Origin: Vulcanococcus sp. SFB_649D_100_25
GTDB taxonomy: Bacteria; Cyanobacteriota; Cyanobacteriia; PCC-6307; Cyanobiaceae
Direction: 5' to 3'
Length of the DNA: 32,215 nt
Assembly: GCA_030833825.1 (NCBI GenBank)
Contig: JAURGL010000003.1
Coordinates: 1 to 32,215, forward strand
A program made the position numbers and the translations under genes. Positions 22,080 to 31,439 of the stretch are shown here, piece after piece. Under the pieces are notes generated by a model. It ran no database searches. It was not told where the DNA came from and saw nothing but the letters and a program-made list of their open reading frames with translations. Position 1 is the first letter of the stretch. Each line of letters begins with the position of its first letter.

Positions 22080-22511
22080 TCAAGCCGGCGGAGCGTCGGC
22101 TGAGCCTACGAAGCTCTCCTTCTCCCCGTGGCCCCAGAACGACTCGAGGTCGTAGTAGCTCCGCTCATCCGGGGTCAGGGCATGGACGATCACCTCGCCG
22201 TAATCCAGCAGGATCCAGCGCCCTTCCTTCTGTCCCTCCTTCCGCAGGGGCAGGCGGCCACCGCTCTCCTCCTCGATCTTGTCCTCCACCGATCGGGCGA
22301 TGGCGCGGACCTGGACATCGGAGAAGCCCGTGGCAATCACGAACCAGTCGGCGATGGAGGAGATCTCCTCCACCCGCAGCAAAACGATGTCCCCTGCTTT
22401 GCGGTCATCGCAGGCCTCGGCGGCGAGCAGGGCGAGCTGCTTGCTGTCGTCAAGGTTGAGCCGGGGGCGGCTGGGGTCGGGACTGGGCTTGGTGGTCGGG
22501 GCCTCAGCCAT
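22080..22511 (-). CDS. rsfS: Ribosome silencing factor RsfS
   Basis: Binds L14 of the large ribosomal subunit and blocks subunit joining during starvation or assembly. 143 residues, with the DUF143 core: AAEACDDRKAGDIVLLRVEE-type opening, ADWFVIATGFSDVQVRAIA (about 53-71), EGQKEGRWILLDYGEVIVHAL and the ending RSYYDLESFWG. A disordered N-terminal Pro-rich tail and acidic C-tail flank it. Its first 8 bp overlap the end of the DUF3318 gene, so translation is probably coupled. Confidence 0.95.
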   Translation of the reverse strand: MAEAPTTKPSPDPSRPRLNLDDSKQLALLAAEACDDRKAGDIVLLRVEEISSIADWFVIATGFSDVQVRAIARSVEDKIEEESGGRLPLRKEGQKEGRWILLDYGEVIVHALTPDERSYYDLESFWGHGEKESFVGSADAPPA

Positions 22512-23139
22512 AGACGTTCTCGCTGCTCACGGAGTGACGGGATCCCTGCTGCTGTGCCATTTCAGCCCGGGCCTTTCCTGCACTCTTGCGCAGCGCCTCA
22601 AGCCGGTCCTCGTAGAAACCGCGCTTCTTCTTTTTGCGGGTCTGCTCCACCAGCTCCTTGAGGGCCCCACCCAGGCTCTTGTAGGCGTTGGGGAGGGTGT
22701 ACCCGAAGCGGGTGGCCAGGTCGATCGCGCGCTCATCGGCGGCGATGGCGTCCTGCAGGCGCTTTTCTGAGTTGTTCTTGAGATAGAGCCGATAACCGGC
22801 GAAGCCCGACAGGCCGAGGGCCATCAGCAGGAGCAGGCCGTCCTGCACCCACAGCTCTCCGATCGCCCCACCGAGGCCGATCGCCAGGGCCGCCATCTCC
22901 CAGCCGTCGCGGGGAACGGAATCGTTCTGGATGCGCCCCACCTCATGCCAGAAGAGCAGGTTGCGGTGGTCGATCGCCAGGGCATCCCACTTCTGAAGAT
23001 CCAGCTGGATCTCAACCTCGTCCCGTCCGATCTCCTCGATCGTGATCAGTGGAGGGTCGGCCGAGGCCGCGGCTTCCACAAACACCCAGCTCTGCATCTC
23101 GGGAGGCAGCAACCCCTTCAGGCGCTGGAGTTCGCTCAT
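22504..23139 (-). CDS. DUF3318-family membrane protein, 211 aa
   Basis: Cyanobacterial family of unknown function. The N-terminal half contains WDALAIDHRNLLFWHEVGRI, the signature I associate with DUF3318. Two hydrophobic segments follow (MAALAIGLGGAIGELWVQDG and LLLLMALGLSGFAGYRLYL). The C-terminal part is basic and helical (KKKKRGFYEDRLEALRK). First gene of the minus-strand operon DUF3318-rsfS-CGLD27-asparaginase, divergent from carB with 126 bp between starts. Confidence 0.88.
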   Translation of the reverse strand: MSELQRLKGLLPPEMQSWVFVEAAASADPPLITIEEIGRDEVEIQLDLQKWDALAIDHRNLLFWHEVGRIQNDSVPRDGWEMAALAIGLGGAIGELWVQDGLLLLMALGLSGFAGYRLYLKNNSEKRLQDAIAADERAIDLATRFGYTLPNAYKSLGGALKELVEQTRKKKKRGFYEDRLEALRKSAGKARAEMAQQQGSRHSVSSENVYG

Positions 23140-23265
23140 CTGGAAGCAACAGACGTATTGCCGATAACACTAGCCAGGCCTGGAAAGCAGGTCTGGTCTG
23201 CCCTTAACAGTGGGGGCCCGGCTCGCGTGAGAGGCTAGGCGGGTTTGGCTGCTGGAATTCCACCC

Positions 23266-26200
23266 ATGCCCCGTCGCACGGATCTGCGTCGCATCCTGCT
23301 GCTGGGGTCCGGTCCGATCGTGATCGGGCAGGCGTGTGAATTCGACTATTCCGGTACCCAGGCTTGTAAAGCCCTGCGGGCCGAGGGTTTTGAGGTGGTG
23401 CTGGTGAACAGCAATCCCGCCTCGATCATGACCGATCCGGAGATGGCGGATCGGACTTACATCGAGCCCCTCACCGTCGATGTGGTGCGTCGGGTCATCG
23501 AAAAGGAGCGCCCCGACGCCCTGCTCCCCACCATGGGCGGTCAGACCGCCCTCAACCTGGCGGTGGCCCTGGCCAAGGACGGGACCCTCGATCAATACGG
23601 CGTTGAGTTGATCGGGGCCAATCTTCAGGCGATTGAGAAGGCGGAGGACCGCGACCTCTTCAAAAAGGCCATGGAGCGCATCGGCGTGGCCGTGTGCCCC
23701 TCAGGGATTGCCACCACCCTGGAGGAAGCCGAGGCGGTGGGGGATCAGATCGGGAGCTATCCCCGCATCATTCGCCCGGCCTTCACCCTGGGGGGGAGCG
23801 GGGGAGGTATTGCCTACAACCCCGAGGAGTTCCGGGCCATCTGCCTCAGTGGTCTCGATGCCAGCCCGGTGAACCAGATCCTGATTGAGCAGTCCCTGCT
23901 CGGCTGGAAGGAGTTCGAGCTGGAGGTGATGCGCGACACCGCCGACAACGTGGTGATCGTGTGCTCGATCGAGAACCTCGATCCGATGGGGGTTCACACC
24001 GGGGATTCGATCACCGTGGCGCCGGCTCAGACCCTTACCGACAGGGAATACCAGCGGCTGCGGGATCAGTCGATCGCGATCATCCGCGAGATCGGTGTGG
24101 ACACCGGCGGCAGCAACATCCAGTTCGCGATCAACCCCGCCAATGGCGATGTGATCGTCATCGAGATGAATCCGCGGGTCTCGCGCTCTTCGGCCCTGGC
24201 CTCGAAGGCCACCGGCTTCCCGATCGCCAAGATCGCCGCCCGCCTGGCCGTCGGCTACACCCTCGACGAGATCCTCAACGACATCACCGGGAAGACCCCG
24301 GCCTGCTTCGAGCCCACCATTGATTACGTGGTCACGAAGGTCCCCCGGTTCGCCTTCGAGAAGTTCCGCGGCAGCCCGGCGGTGCTCACCACGGCCATGA
24401 AGTCGGTCGGTGAGGCGATGGCGATCGGCCGCAACTTCGAGGAGTCCTTCCAGAAGGCCCTCCGGTCCCTGGAAACGGGCCATGCGGGCTGGGGCTGCGA
24501 CCGCCCCGATGCCACCCCCGAGCGCTCTGATCTTGACCGGGAGCTCCGCACCCCGTCCCCCGACCGCATCTTTTCGGTGCGCACGGCGATGGTGCACGGC
24601 TACAGCGATGCCGATATCCACCGGATCTCAGCGATCGACCCCTGGTTCTTGGCGAAACTGCGCCGGATCCTCGAGGCCGAGCAGCGCCTCCTGAAGGGCC
24701 GCAGCCTGAACGACCTCAATGCCGAGGCGTTCCTGTCGCTGAAGCAACTGGGTTTCTCCGATCGACAGATCGCCTGGGCCACCGGAAGCAAGGAGCTGGA
24801 GGTGCGCAACCGTCGCCAGGGCCTCGGGGTGAATGCGGTGTTCAAAACCGTTGACACCTGCGCCGCTGAGTTCGCCTCCACCACCCCGTATCACTACGCC
24901 ACCTACGAGCGTCCGCTTGAGCGCCTGACAGACGACGGGACGCTCGAGCTGATCGCCCCTGAAACCGAGGTGCAGCCTGAAACGCGCCGCAAGGTGATGA
25001 TCCTCGGGGGAGGTCCCAACCGCATCGGGCAGGGCATCGAGTTTGACTACTGCTGCGTCCATGCCTCCTTCGCCCTGCAGGACGAAGGCTTCGCCACGGT
25101 GATGGTGAACTCCAACCCGGAGACGGTCTCGACGGACTACGACACCTCCGATCGGCTCTATTTCGAGCCGCTCACGTTTGAAGATGTCCTCAACGTGATT
25201 GAGGCGGAGAAGCCGGAAGGGGTGATTGTTCAGTTCGGCGGGCAGACCCCGTTGAAGCTGGCCATCCCATTGCTGCGCTGGCTCCAGAGCCCGGCAGGGC
25301 AGGCCACTGGGACCCGCATCTGGGGCACCTCCCCCGAATCAATCGACACCGCAGAAGATCGGGAGCAATTTGAAGCGATCCTGCGGCGCCTCGACATCCG
25401 GCAGCCCCGCAATGGCTTGGCCCGCAGTGAAGCGGAGGCCCGGGCCGTGGCCGAACGGGTGGGCTACCCCGTGGTGGTGCGCCCCAGCTACGTCCTCGGA
25501 GGCCGCGCCATGGAGGTGGTCTACGGAGAGGAAGAGCTCAACCGCTACATGGTCGAAGCGGTGAATGTGGAGCCCGATCACCCCGTCCTGATCGATCAGT
25601 ACCTGGAGAACGCCACTGAGGTGGATGTCGATGCCCTCTGCGATGCCACCGGACGGGTGGTGATCGGTGGGTTGATGGAGCACATCGAGCCGGCTGGGGT
25701 CCACTCCGGAGATTCCGCCTGCGCCCTTCCCTCGGTGAGCCTTGAGCAGGAGGCCCTGGCCACGATTCGTCAGTGGAGTGAGGCCCTGGCCCTGGCCCTG
25801 CAGGTCAACGGCCTAATCAACCTCCAGTTCGCCATCAAGGACGGGCTCGTCTACATCATTGAGGCCAATCCGCGTGCATCCCGCACCGTCCCATTTGTGG
25901 CGAAGGCCACCGGGGCCCCGCTGGCGAAGATCGCCAGCCAGATCATGTCGGGCAAGACCCTGGAGCAGATCGGGCTCACCATCGAACCCAAGCCCCCCCT
26001 GCAGGCGGTGAAGGAAGCGGTCCTGCCCTTTAAGCGTTTCCCCGGTGCCGATTCGATCCTCGGTCCCGAGATGCGGAGCACCGGTGAGGTGATGGGAACC
26101 GCCTCCAGCTTTGGTCTGGCTTACGCCAAGGCGGAGCTCGGAGCGAGTGAGGCCCTGCCCACCAGTGGGACCGTGTTCCTCTCCACCCACGACCGCGACA

Positions 26201-26559
26201 AGCAGGCCCTGCTGCCCGTAGCCCAGCGCCTGGCGCAGCTGGGCTTCCGCCTGGTGGCCACCGAGGGGACGGCGGCGAGCCTGCGTGAGGCGGGCCTCTC
26301 CGTTGAGACCGTCCTCAAGGTGCATGAGGGGCGCCCCAACATCGAGGATTCGATTCGCTCGGGGGAGATCCAGTTGGTGATCAACACCCCGGTGGGCCGG
26401 CAGGCCGCCCACGACGACAAATACCTCCGCCGCGCCGCGATCGATTACGCCGTCACCACCGTGACCACCCTCGCCGGCGCCCGCGCCGCCGTTGAAGGCA
26501 TCGCGGCCCTGCAGGGACAGGAGCTCGAGGTGGCGGCCCTCCAGGACATCCACGCCTGA
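23266..26559 (+). CDS. carB: Carbamoyl-phosphate synthase large subunit CarB
   Basis: Makes carbamoyl phosphate from bicarbonate, glutamine-derived ammonia and two ATP, for pyrimidines and arginine; partner CarA is not in the window. 1097 residues, full length. Two homologous ATP-grasp halves are visible, each starting with a preserved motif (ILLLGSGPIVIGQACEFDYS at about residues 10-29; MILGGGPNRIGQGIEFDY in the second half) and each holding ATP-grasp metal-site motifs (IEMNPRVSRSSALASKATG; IEANPRASRTVPFVAKATG). A C-terminal MGS-like allosteric domain follows (VFLSTHDRDKQ, LVINTPVG). ATG at 23266 is preferred over TTG at 23245. The gene looks intact. Confidence 0.98.
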   Translation: MPRRTDLRRILLLGSGPIVIGQACEFDYSGTQACKALRAEGFEVVLVNSNPASIMTDPEMADRTYIEPLTVDVVRRVIEKERPDALLPTMGGQTALNLAVALAKDGTLDQYGVELIGANLQAIEKAEDRDLFKKAMERIGVAVCPSGIATTLEEAEAVGDQIGSYPRIIRPAFTLGGSGGGIAYNPEEFRAICLSGLDASPVNQILIEQSLLGWKEFELEVMRDTADNVVIVCSIENLDPMGVHTGDSITVAPAQTLTDREYQRLRDQSIAIIREIGVDTGGSNIQFAINPANGDVIVIEMNPRVSRSSALASKATGFPIAKIAARLAVGYTLDEILNDITGKTPACFEPTIDYVVTKVPRFAFEKFRGSPAVLTTAMKSVGEAMAIGRNFEESFQKALRSLETGHAGWGCDRPDATPERSDLDRELRTPSPDRIFSVRTAMVHGYSDADIHRISAIDPWFLAKLRRILEAEQRLLKGRSLNDLNAEAFLSLKQLGFSDRQIAWATGSKELEVRNRRQGLGVNAVFKTVDTCAAEFASTTPYHYATYERPLERLTDDGTLELIAPETEVQPETRRKVMILGGGPNRIGQGIEFDYCCVHASFALQDEGFATVMVNSNPETVSTDYDTSDRLYFEPLTFEDVLNVIEAEKPEGVIVQFGGQTPLKLAIPLLRWLQSPAGQATGTRIWGTSPESIDTAEDREQFEAILRRLDIRQPRNGLARSEAEARAVAERVGYPVVVRPSYVLGGRAMEVVYGEEELNRYMVEAVNVEPDHPVLIDQYLENATEVDVDALCDATGRVVIGGLMEHIEPAGVHSGDSACALPSVSLEQEALATIRQWSEALALALQVNGLINLQFAIKDGLVYIIEANPRASRTVPFVAKATGAPLAKIASQIMSGKTLEQIGLTIEPKPPLQAVKEAVLPFKRFPGADSILGPEMRSTGEVMGTASSFGLAYAKAELGASEALPTSGTVFLSTHDRDKQALLPVAQRLAQLGFRLVATEGTAASLREAGLSVETVLKVHEGRPNIEDSIRSGEIQLVINTPVGRQAAHDDKYLRRAAIDYAVTTVTTLAGARAAVEGIAALQGQELEVAALQDIHA

Positions 26560-26613
26560 GGGCGGTGGCCTCGCTGAACCCCCTACGCTGACAAACCCGC
26601 CCCAGACCTAGCC

Positions 26614-27291
26614 GTGACCGTTGCCCCCAGCCCTGCCGTGATCACCGCCGGCAGCGATTGCAGCGCTGCTTTCCGCGCCGCCTACGAAAACCGCTACACC
26701 TGGGCCCCTGGTTTTGGCGGCTACAGCGGTCGCTGCGTCTGGGAACAGGGCGATCAGCGCGTGGAGGGCACCTTCACGGTGGGCGCTGACCTCAAGGCCC
26801 AGGTGGAGGGCATCGACAACGAGGAGATCCACAAGGCCATCGCCTCTCAACTGTGGGAGGTCTGCATTCACCGGGTCCGCCGCAGCTTCGAGCAGACCCA
26901 TGGCGAGAACACCTTCACCGCCGGCGACACCGATGCGGTGGGCACCGAGGTGATCGTGGGCGGCAAGAACGCCGGTGATCGCTACCGCATCAAGGGGGAT
27001 GTGGTAACGATGGTGCACCGCCACATCCACGGCACCGTGGTGACGATCTTCACCGAGAGCACCACCGACACCGGCAGCGGCTACCTCAGCCGCAGCTACA
27101 CCAGCCAATACGCCGATCCCGCCAGCGGTGCGGCCCGCGGCGGCAAGAGCACCTTCACCGACACCTTTGTCCCCCTGGCCGGCGAAGGCCCCTGGGTCCT
27201 GAGTGAGCGGGTGGTGGAGACCGAGGCCTTCGCTGAGACCCCCGCTGGTCGTCAGGTCTTCCGTTTCGAAGACCTCAAGGCCAATAGCTGA
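26614..27291 (+). CDS. DUF3386-family protein, 225 aa
   Basis: A cyanobacterial/plastid-lineage family of unknown function. The start AFRAAYENRYTWAPGFGGYS and the blocks CVWEQGDQRVEGTFTVG and IASQLWEVCIHRVRRSFE are typical, as is GYLSRSYTSQYADP. Mostly beta-rich, no signal peptide or membrane span. Start is GTG at 26614, 54 bp after carB, so co-transcription with carB is possible. No catalytic motif is known to me. Confidence 0.9.
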   Translation: MTVAPSPAVITAGSDCSAAFRAAYENRYTWAPGFGGYSGRCVWEQGDQRVEGTFTVGADLKAQVEGIDNEEIHKAIASQLWEVCIHRVRRSFEQTHGENTFTAGDTDAVGTEVIVGGKNAGDRYRIKGDVVTMVHRHIHGTVVTIFTESTTDTGSGYLSRSYTSQYADPASGAARGGKSTFTDTFVPLAGEGPWVLSERVVETEAFAETPAGRQVFRFEDLKANS

Positions 27292-27340
27292 TCCAGAGCG
27301 GATGTGACACGATCCCGCCAGGTCTTGCCTGCGGGGTTGC

Positions 27341-28687
27341 GTGCAGCAGTTGCTGAATCAGATCAATGGTGTGGTCTGGGGACCGATCACCCTCTGGTTG
27401 ATCGGCCTCACGGGCTTGTACCTGATGCTGGGGCTCCGCTTCATGCCGCTGCGCCGCATTGGTTTTGCGGTGCGGCAGACCCTCGGTTCGATGCGCCATG
27501 CCTCGGGTGAGGGCGATGTCAGTGCCTTTGCCTCCTTGATGACCGCCCTGGCCGCCACTATCGGCACGGGCAATGTGGCGGGGGTGGCTGGAGCGATCGG
27601 CGTCGGGGGCCCCGGTGCGGTCTTCTGGATGTGGCTGATTGCCCTGGTCGGGATGGCCACCAAGTACGCCGAGTCGCTGCTCGCCGTGCATCACCGCGAG
27701 GTGGACGAATTGGGTGAACACGTCGGTGGACCGATGTATGTCATCCGCAATGGCCTTGGCAAGGGCTGGGGTTGGTTGGCGGTGCTGTTCGCCCTGTTCG
27801 GCACCCTCGCTGGCTTCGGGATCGGCAATGGGGTCCAGGCCCATGAGCTGGCCAAGGCGCTGAACCTTGCCTTCGGCATCCCCCCTCTGGCCACGGGCAT
27901 CGTGGTGGCTGCGATCACCTTTGCGGTGATCATCGGTGGCATCGAGCGGATTGGCCGGGTCGCCTCCGCTGTGGTGCCGTTTATGGCGATCGTCTACGTC
28001 GGGGGAGCCCTCACGATCCTGTTGGCCCATCTCGGAGAGATCCCTGCAGCCCTGGGCCTGATCCTGAGGGATGCCTTCAGTGCCCAGGCCCTGGCCGGCG
28101 GGGCCATCGGCGTGATGATCCAGAAAGGGATCGCCCGTGGGGTGTTCTCCAACGAAGCGGGCCTCGGGACCGCCCCCATCGCTCAGGCCGCCGCCAAGCC
28201 CGGTGATCCGGTCCTGCAGGGCTCCGTGGCGATGCTCGGCACCTTCATCGACACGATCATTGTCTGCACGATGACCGCTCTGGTGATCGTGATCAGTGGT
28301 GCCTGGTTGCCGATGGAGGGCGCCACTGCTCCCCAGGGGGTGGCCCTCACCATGGCGGCCTTTGACTGGGGCTTGCCGGGGGGATCCTGGCTGGTGACCT
28401 TCGGCACCGTCTTCTTCACCGCCACCACGATCCTGGGCTGGGGTTACTACAGCGAGCGCTGCCTGGAATTTCTGGTGGGGGTGAAAGGCATCAAGCCCTT
28501 CCGCCTGGTCTGGGTGGCCGTGGTGGTGCTGGGTTCGGTGGCCAGCTTTGATCTGATCTGGACCATCGCCGACATCCTCAACGGCCTGATGGCGATTCCC
28601 AACCTGATCAGCCTCCTGCTCCTCAGCGGAACGGTCTTTCAGCTCACCCGCCGCTACGACTTCAGCGCGGCACGGGGCCGCGACTGA
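27341..28687 (+). CDS. AGCS-family sodium:alanine/glycine symporter
   Basis: 448 residues, about ten to eleven membrane segments. Family signatures seen are GPITLWLIGLTGLYLMLGL near the N-terminus, AATIGTGNVAGVAGAIGVGG (about residues 70-89; the sodium/substrate region) and ARGVFSNEAGLGTAPIAQAA. It imports neutral amino acids with Na+. GTG start at 27341 with no good ATG earlier. Lies 49 bp after the DUF3386 gene. Substrate within the family cannot be fixed from sequence alone. Confidence 0.94.
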   Translation: MQQLLNQINGVVWGPITLWLIGLTGLYLMLGLRFMPLRRIGFAVRQTLGSMRHASGEGDVSAFASLMTALAATIGTGNVAGVAGAIGVGGPGAVFWMWLIALVGMATKYAESLLAVHHREVDELGEHVGGPMYVIRNGLGKGWGWLAVLFALFGTLAGFGIGNGVQAHELAKALNLAFGIPPLATGIVVAAITFAVIIGGIERIGRVASAVVPFMAIVYVGGALTILLAHLGEIPAALGLILRDAFSAQALAGGAIGVMIQKGIARGVFSNEAGLGTAPIAQAAAKPGDPVLQGSVAMLGTFIDTIIVCTMTALVIVISGAWLPMEGATAPQGVALTMAAFDWGLPGGSWLVTFGTVFFTATTILGWGYYSERCLEFLVGVKGIKPFRLVWVAVVVLGSVASFDLIWTIADILNGLMAIPNLISLLLLSGTVFQLTRRYDFSAARGRD

Positions 28688-28798
28688 GTTGTGCGTTGAC
28701 CGTTGGCTAGCGCCTGGCTAGTCCCGGGGCAGACCGGTGGTCGGTTTACGCGCCCGCTTGAGCCGCATGGACCGGACTGCTTCCCAGCTCGCCTCGCC

Positions 28799-29281
28799 AT
28801 GCACGACCGTTTTCATCCGGGTTCGCCATTGGGCAAAGCCATCTTCTGGCTGTGCTTGATGGCCTACGGCCTCCACGTGATCGAGGAATACGACCTGGGT
28901 TGGCAGCCTTGGGCTGAGTCGGTCCTCGGGCTCCCGGTGACGTGGGGCGACTTCTACATCACCAATGGCTTCGGGGTGATTCCCCTGGGATTTCTCGCTG
29001 GTGCTGTGGGCTGGCAGGTCCCTGCCGCAGCCCTGTTGCTTCCCGGGGTGATGTTGGTGAATGCCGTGGGTTTTCACGTGCTCCCTGTTTTGCGCACCGG
29101 AGCGTTTTCACCGGGGCTGATCACGGCGCTCTTGTTGTTCTTCCCGCTGGCCGGGTGGTGCGTGATCACCGCATTCCTCCACTACCGCAAGGCCCTGTTG
29201 CTGGCCATGCCCCTGTCGGTCCTGATCATGGCCTTCCCGGTGGTGATCCTGTTGCTCAAGCCCGTCCTTGGATACAGCTGA
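28799..29281 (+). CDS. HXXEE-domain membrane protein, 160 aa
   Basis: The family motif HVIEEY occurs near residue 24 after a hydrophobic segment (FWLCLMAYGL), followed by WGDFYITNGFG and NAVGFHVLPV, the other conserved blocks. About five membrane segments in total. Function is unknown; the conserved His/Glu residues suggest a metal site or enzymatic role. ATG at 28799 is preferred over 28703 because the upstream part has no family character. Lies 111 bp after the AGCS gene. Confidence 0.85.
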   Translation: MHDRFHPGSPLGKAIFWLCLMAYGLHVIEEYDLGWQPWAESVLGLPVTWGDFYITNGFGVIPLGFLAGAVGWQVPAAALLLPGVMLVNAVGFHVLPVLRTGAFSPGLITALLLFFPLAGWCVITAFLHYRKALLLAMPLSVLIMAFPVVILLLKPVLGYS

Positions 29282-29292
29282 GCGGTGCCCCC

Positions 29293-30003
29293 TCAGTGCT
29301 CCAGGTTGCAGCTCACCGCCAGCTCGAAGGGCACGCAGCTGTTCGGGAGCTCCAGCAGCTGGGCGGTGAGGGAGGCGATGTCGCTGGGTTGGCTCATGGC
29401 TTCCTTGGGCATGGCGTTGACGGCGGCCGCCATGTCGGTGTTCACCCAGCTGGGGCAGATCGCGGTGACACGGATGCCCTGCTCCCAGCCCTCGTTGCGC
29501 ATGGTCTGGCAGAGGCCCATCAGGGCGAACTTGCTGGCGGTGTAGCCCGCCAGGCGCCCCTTGGAGCGTTTCCCGCTCATCGACACCAGCACCACAATCC
29601 GCCCGGATCCATGGGCAGCGATGTGGGGCCAGGCTGCGCGGGTGAGGGTCCAGGGCCCCATCACATTCACATCCCAGAGCTGCTGGATGTCTGTGGCCTG
29701 ACCTGGTTCAAACAGCAAAGGGACCCGTGAGAACACCCCGGCGCAGTGCACCAGCGAGTCGATCGCCCCGAAGTGGGCCATGCTGGCCGTCACCCAGGCC
29801 TCAGCACTGCCTGCATCACTCGCGTCATAGGGGTGCAGCAGCACCCGCTCGGATCCAGCCCGCTGGGGATCCAGGCTGCTGCCCTTGAGGGCCTCCAGGT
29901 CCCGGATCCCCAGGCTGAGCCGATGCCCATCGGCGAGCAGCCGTTCGGCGATGGCCCGCCCGATGCCTCGGCTGGCCCCGCTGATCAGGATCGTCCGGGT
30001 CAT
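29293..30003 (-). CDS. Short-chain dehydrogenase/reductase, 236 aa
   Basis: Classical NAD(P)-dependent SDR. GASRGIG (9-15) binds the dinucleotide, HCAGV (86-90) replaces the common NAG, and S141/S143 with Y154 and K158 (YTASK) form the catalytic set. Substrate unknown. A basic residue after the GASRG turn favours NADPH, weakly. Its ATG follows the TAG of glutathione reductase with no gap, so translation is very probably coupled. Confidence 0.92.
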   Translation of the reverse strand: MTRTILISGASRGIGRAIAERLLADGHRLSLGIRDLEALKGSSLDPQRAGSERVLLHPYDASDAGSAEAWVTASMAHFGAIDSLVHCAGVFSRVPLLFEPGQATDIQQLWDVNVMGPWTLTRAAWPHIAAHGSGRIVVLVSMSGKRSKGRLAGYTASKFALMGLCQTMRNEGWEQGIRVTAICPSWVNTDMAAAVNAMPKEAMSQPSDIASLTAQLLELPNSCVPFELAVSCNLEH

Positions 30004-31365
30004 CTAGTTGGGCATGGTGACGAATTCTTCGGCCACCGTGGGGTGCAGGGCCATGGTGCGATCAAAGTCGGCCTTGGTGGCTCCCATGCCGATCGCAATC
30101 GCCGCCATCTGAATGATCTCAGCGGCGTGCTCCCCCACCATGTGGCAGCCCACCACCTTGCTGCTGGCACTCTCCACCACCAGCTTCAGGAGCACCTTGG
30201 GGTCCCGGGCCGGCAGGGCCTGGCTCATGGGCCGGAAGCGGGCCCGGTGAACCTTGACCCCATCAGCACCGAAACGCTCGATCGCCTGCTCCTCGGTCAG
30301 CCCGACCCCGGAGAGTTCCGGCTGGGAGAACACCGCGCTCGCCACCAGGTTGTGGTCCACCTGCCTTGGCTTGTGTCCCCAGATGGTGTCGGCCAGGGCC
30401 CGGCCTTCATCAATGGCAACCGGGGTGAGGTTGATCCGATCGGTGACGTCTCCGACGGCGTAGATGTGGGGCACGTTGGTGCCCTGAGCTGCATCCACCG
30501 GGATGCGGTGGCCTTCGCGGGCCACCCCGGCGGCCTCGAGGTTGAGGCCTTCCAGGAAGGGGCGGCGCCCCGTCGCCAGCAGGACCCCATTGCAGCCAAA
30601 GCGCTCCCCGCTCTGGCTGATCACCGTGAGATCACCAGGGCTCCCTTCGATGGCGGATGGGCTGTGGGTGAGTCGGATGTCGATCCCATCGGCCTGCATC
30701 GCCTCCTGCACGGCCCTGCCCGCTTCCAGGTCAAAGCCCCGCAGCAGGTGATCACCGCGCACCAGCTGGGTGACCTGCACCCCCAGGCCATTGAGGATGC
30801 CGGCGAATTCACAGGCGATGAAGCCGGCCCCCACCACCACCACCCGCTCCGGTAGGCGTTCGAGCTCGAACATGTCGTCGCTGACCCAGCCCAGTTCCGC
30901 CCCGGGAATGTTGGGCCGATGGGGACGCCCTCCAACGGCGATCAGGATTCGCTCGGCCTGCAGCCGGCGTCGTTCCTCGCCCTGAGGGCTCAGCACGCTG
31001 ATCGTCCGCTCATCGGCGAAACGCCCCCAGCCGCGGACCAGCTCAACACCGGCTTTCTCCAGGAAGCCGATGTGCAGTTGATTGAGGCGATCCACCTCGG
31101 CCCGCACCCGGCGCAGCAGATCGCTGCTGTCGTGGCTCACGGCTCCCACGCTCCAGCCGTAGCTGGCTGCATCGTCGAGCTGATGGCGTACGGCGGATCC
31201 GTAAACCATCAGTTTTTTAGGTACGCAGCCGCGGATCACGCAGGTGCCTCCCACCCGATCCCCCTCGACAATCGCCACCCGCGCCCCGTAGCTGGCTGCC
31301 CGCTTGGCCGCCGCCAGTCCACCGGAGCCGGCCCCGATCACCACCAGGTCGAAGTGCTCGCTCAT
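30004..31365 (-). CDS. gor: Glutathione-disulfide reductase (Gor-type)
   Basis: Reduces glutathione disulfide with NADPH, supporting redox balance. 453 residues: FAD motif VVIGAGSGGLAAAKRAASYG, the redox pair C42 and C47 in GGTCVIRGCVPKKL, second Rossmann motif VVVGAGFIACEFAGILNGLG, YAVGDVTDR, and C-terminal MALHPTVAEEF with the catalytic His-Glu pair. The pattern is of glutathione reductase rather than dihydrolipoamide or mercuric reductase. ATG at 31365 is preferred over the 31392 start. Divergent from DUF302, 74 bp away, and coupled to an SDR downstream. Confidence 0.93.
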   Translation of the reverse strand: MSEHFDLVVIGAGSGGLAAAKRAASYGARVAIVEGDRVGGTCVIRGCVPKKLMVYGSAVRHQLDDAASYGWSVGAVSHDSSDLLRRVRAEVDRLNQLHIGFLEKAGVELVRGWGRFADERTISVLSPQGEERRRLQAERILIAVGGRPHRPNIPGAELGWVSDDMFELERLPERVVVVGAGFIACEFAGILNGLGVQVTQLVRGDHLLRGFDLEAGRAVQEAMQADGIDIRLTHSPSAIEGSPGDLTVISQSGERFGCNGVLLATGRRPFLEGLNLEAAGVAREGHRIPVDAAQGTNVPHIYAVGDVTDRINLTPVAIDEGRALADTIWGHKPRQVDHNLVASAVFSQPELSGVGLTEEQAIERFGADGVKVHRARFRPMSQALPARDPKVLLKLVVESASSKVVGCHMVGEHAAEIIQMAAIAIGMGATKADFDRTMALHPTVAEEFVTMPN

Positions 31366-31419
31366 GTCGAAGGGAGGCGGATGACTGACCACTGCCCCTT
31401 AAGCGTATAGCCATGCTGT

Positions 31420-31432
31420 TATGCGCATATGC
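31420..31432. promoter_or_regulatory. Overlapping palindromes between gor and the DUF302 gene
   Basis: TATGCGCATA (31420-31429) and GCATATGC (31425-31432) are both self-complementary and overlap. They lie in the divergent spacer, just before the preferred GTG of DUF302 and upstream of a gor -10-like TATACG (minus strand, 31409-31404). A dimeric repressor here could control both genes. If DUF302 instead starts at ATG 31413 the site would be inside its coding region. Confidence 0.4.
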
Positions 31433-31439
31433 AACTAAC

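Noticed and set aside
23701..24621. 306-codon minus-strand frame inside carB
   Set aside because: Typical shadow frame of a high-GC gene; carB is intact on the other strand.
29746..30855. 369-codon plus-strand frame opposite SDR and gor
   Set aside because: Spans two real genes in antisense and has Gly/His/Pro-rich shadow composition.
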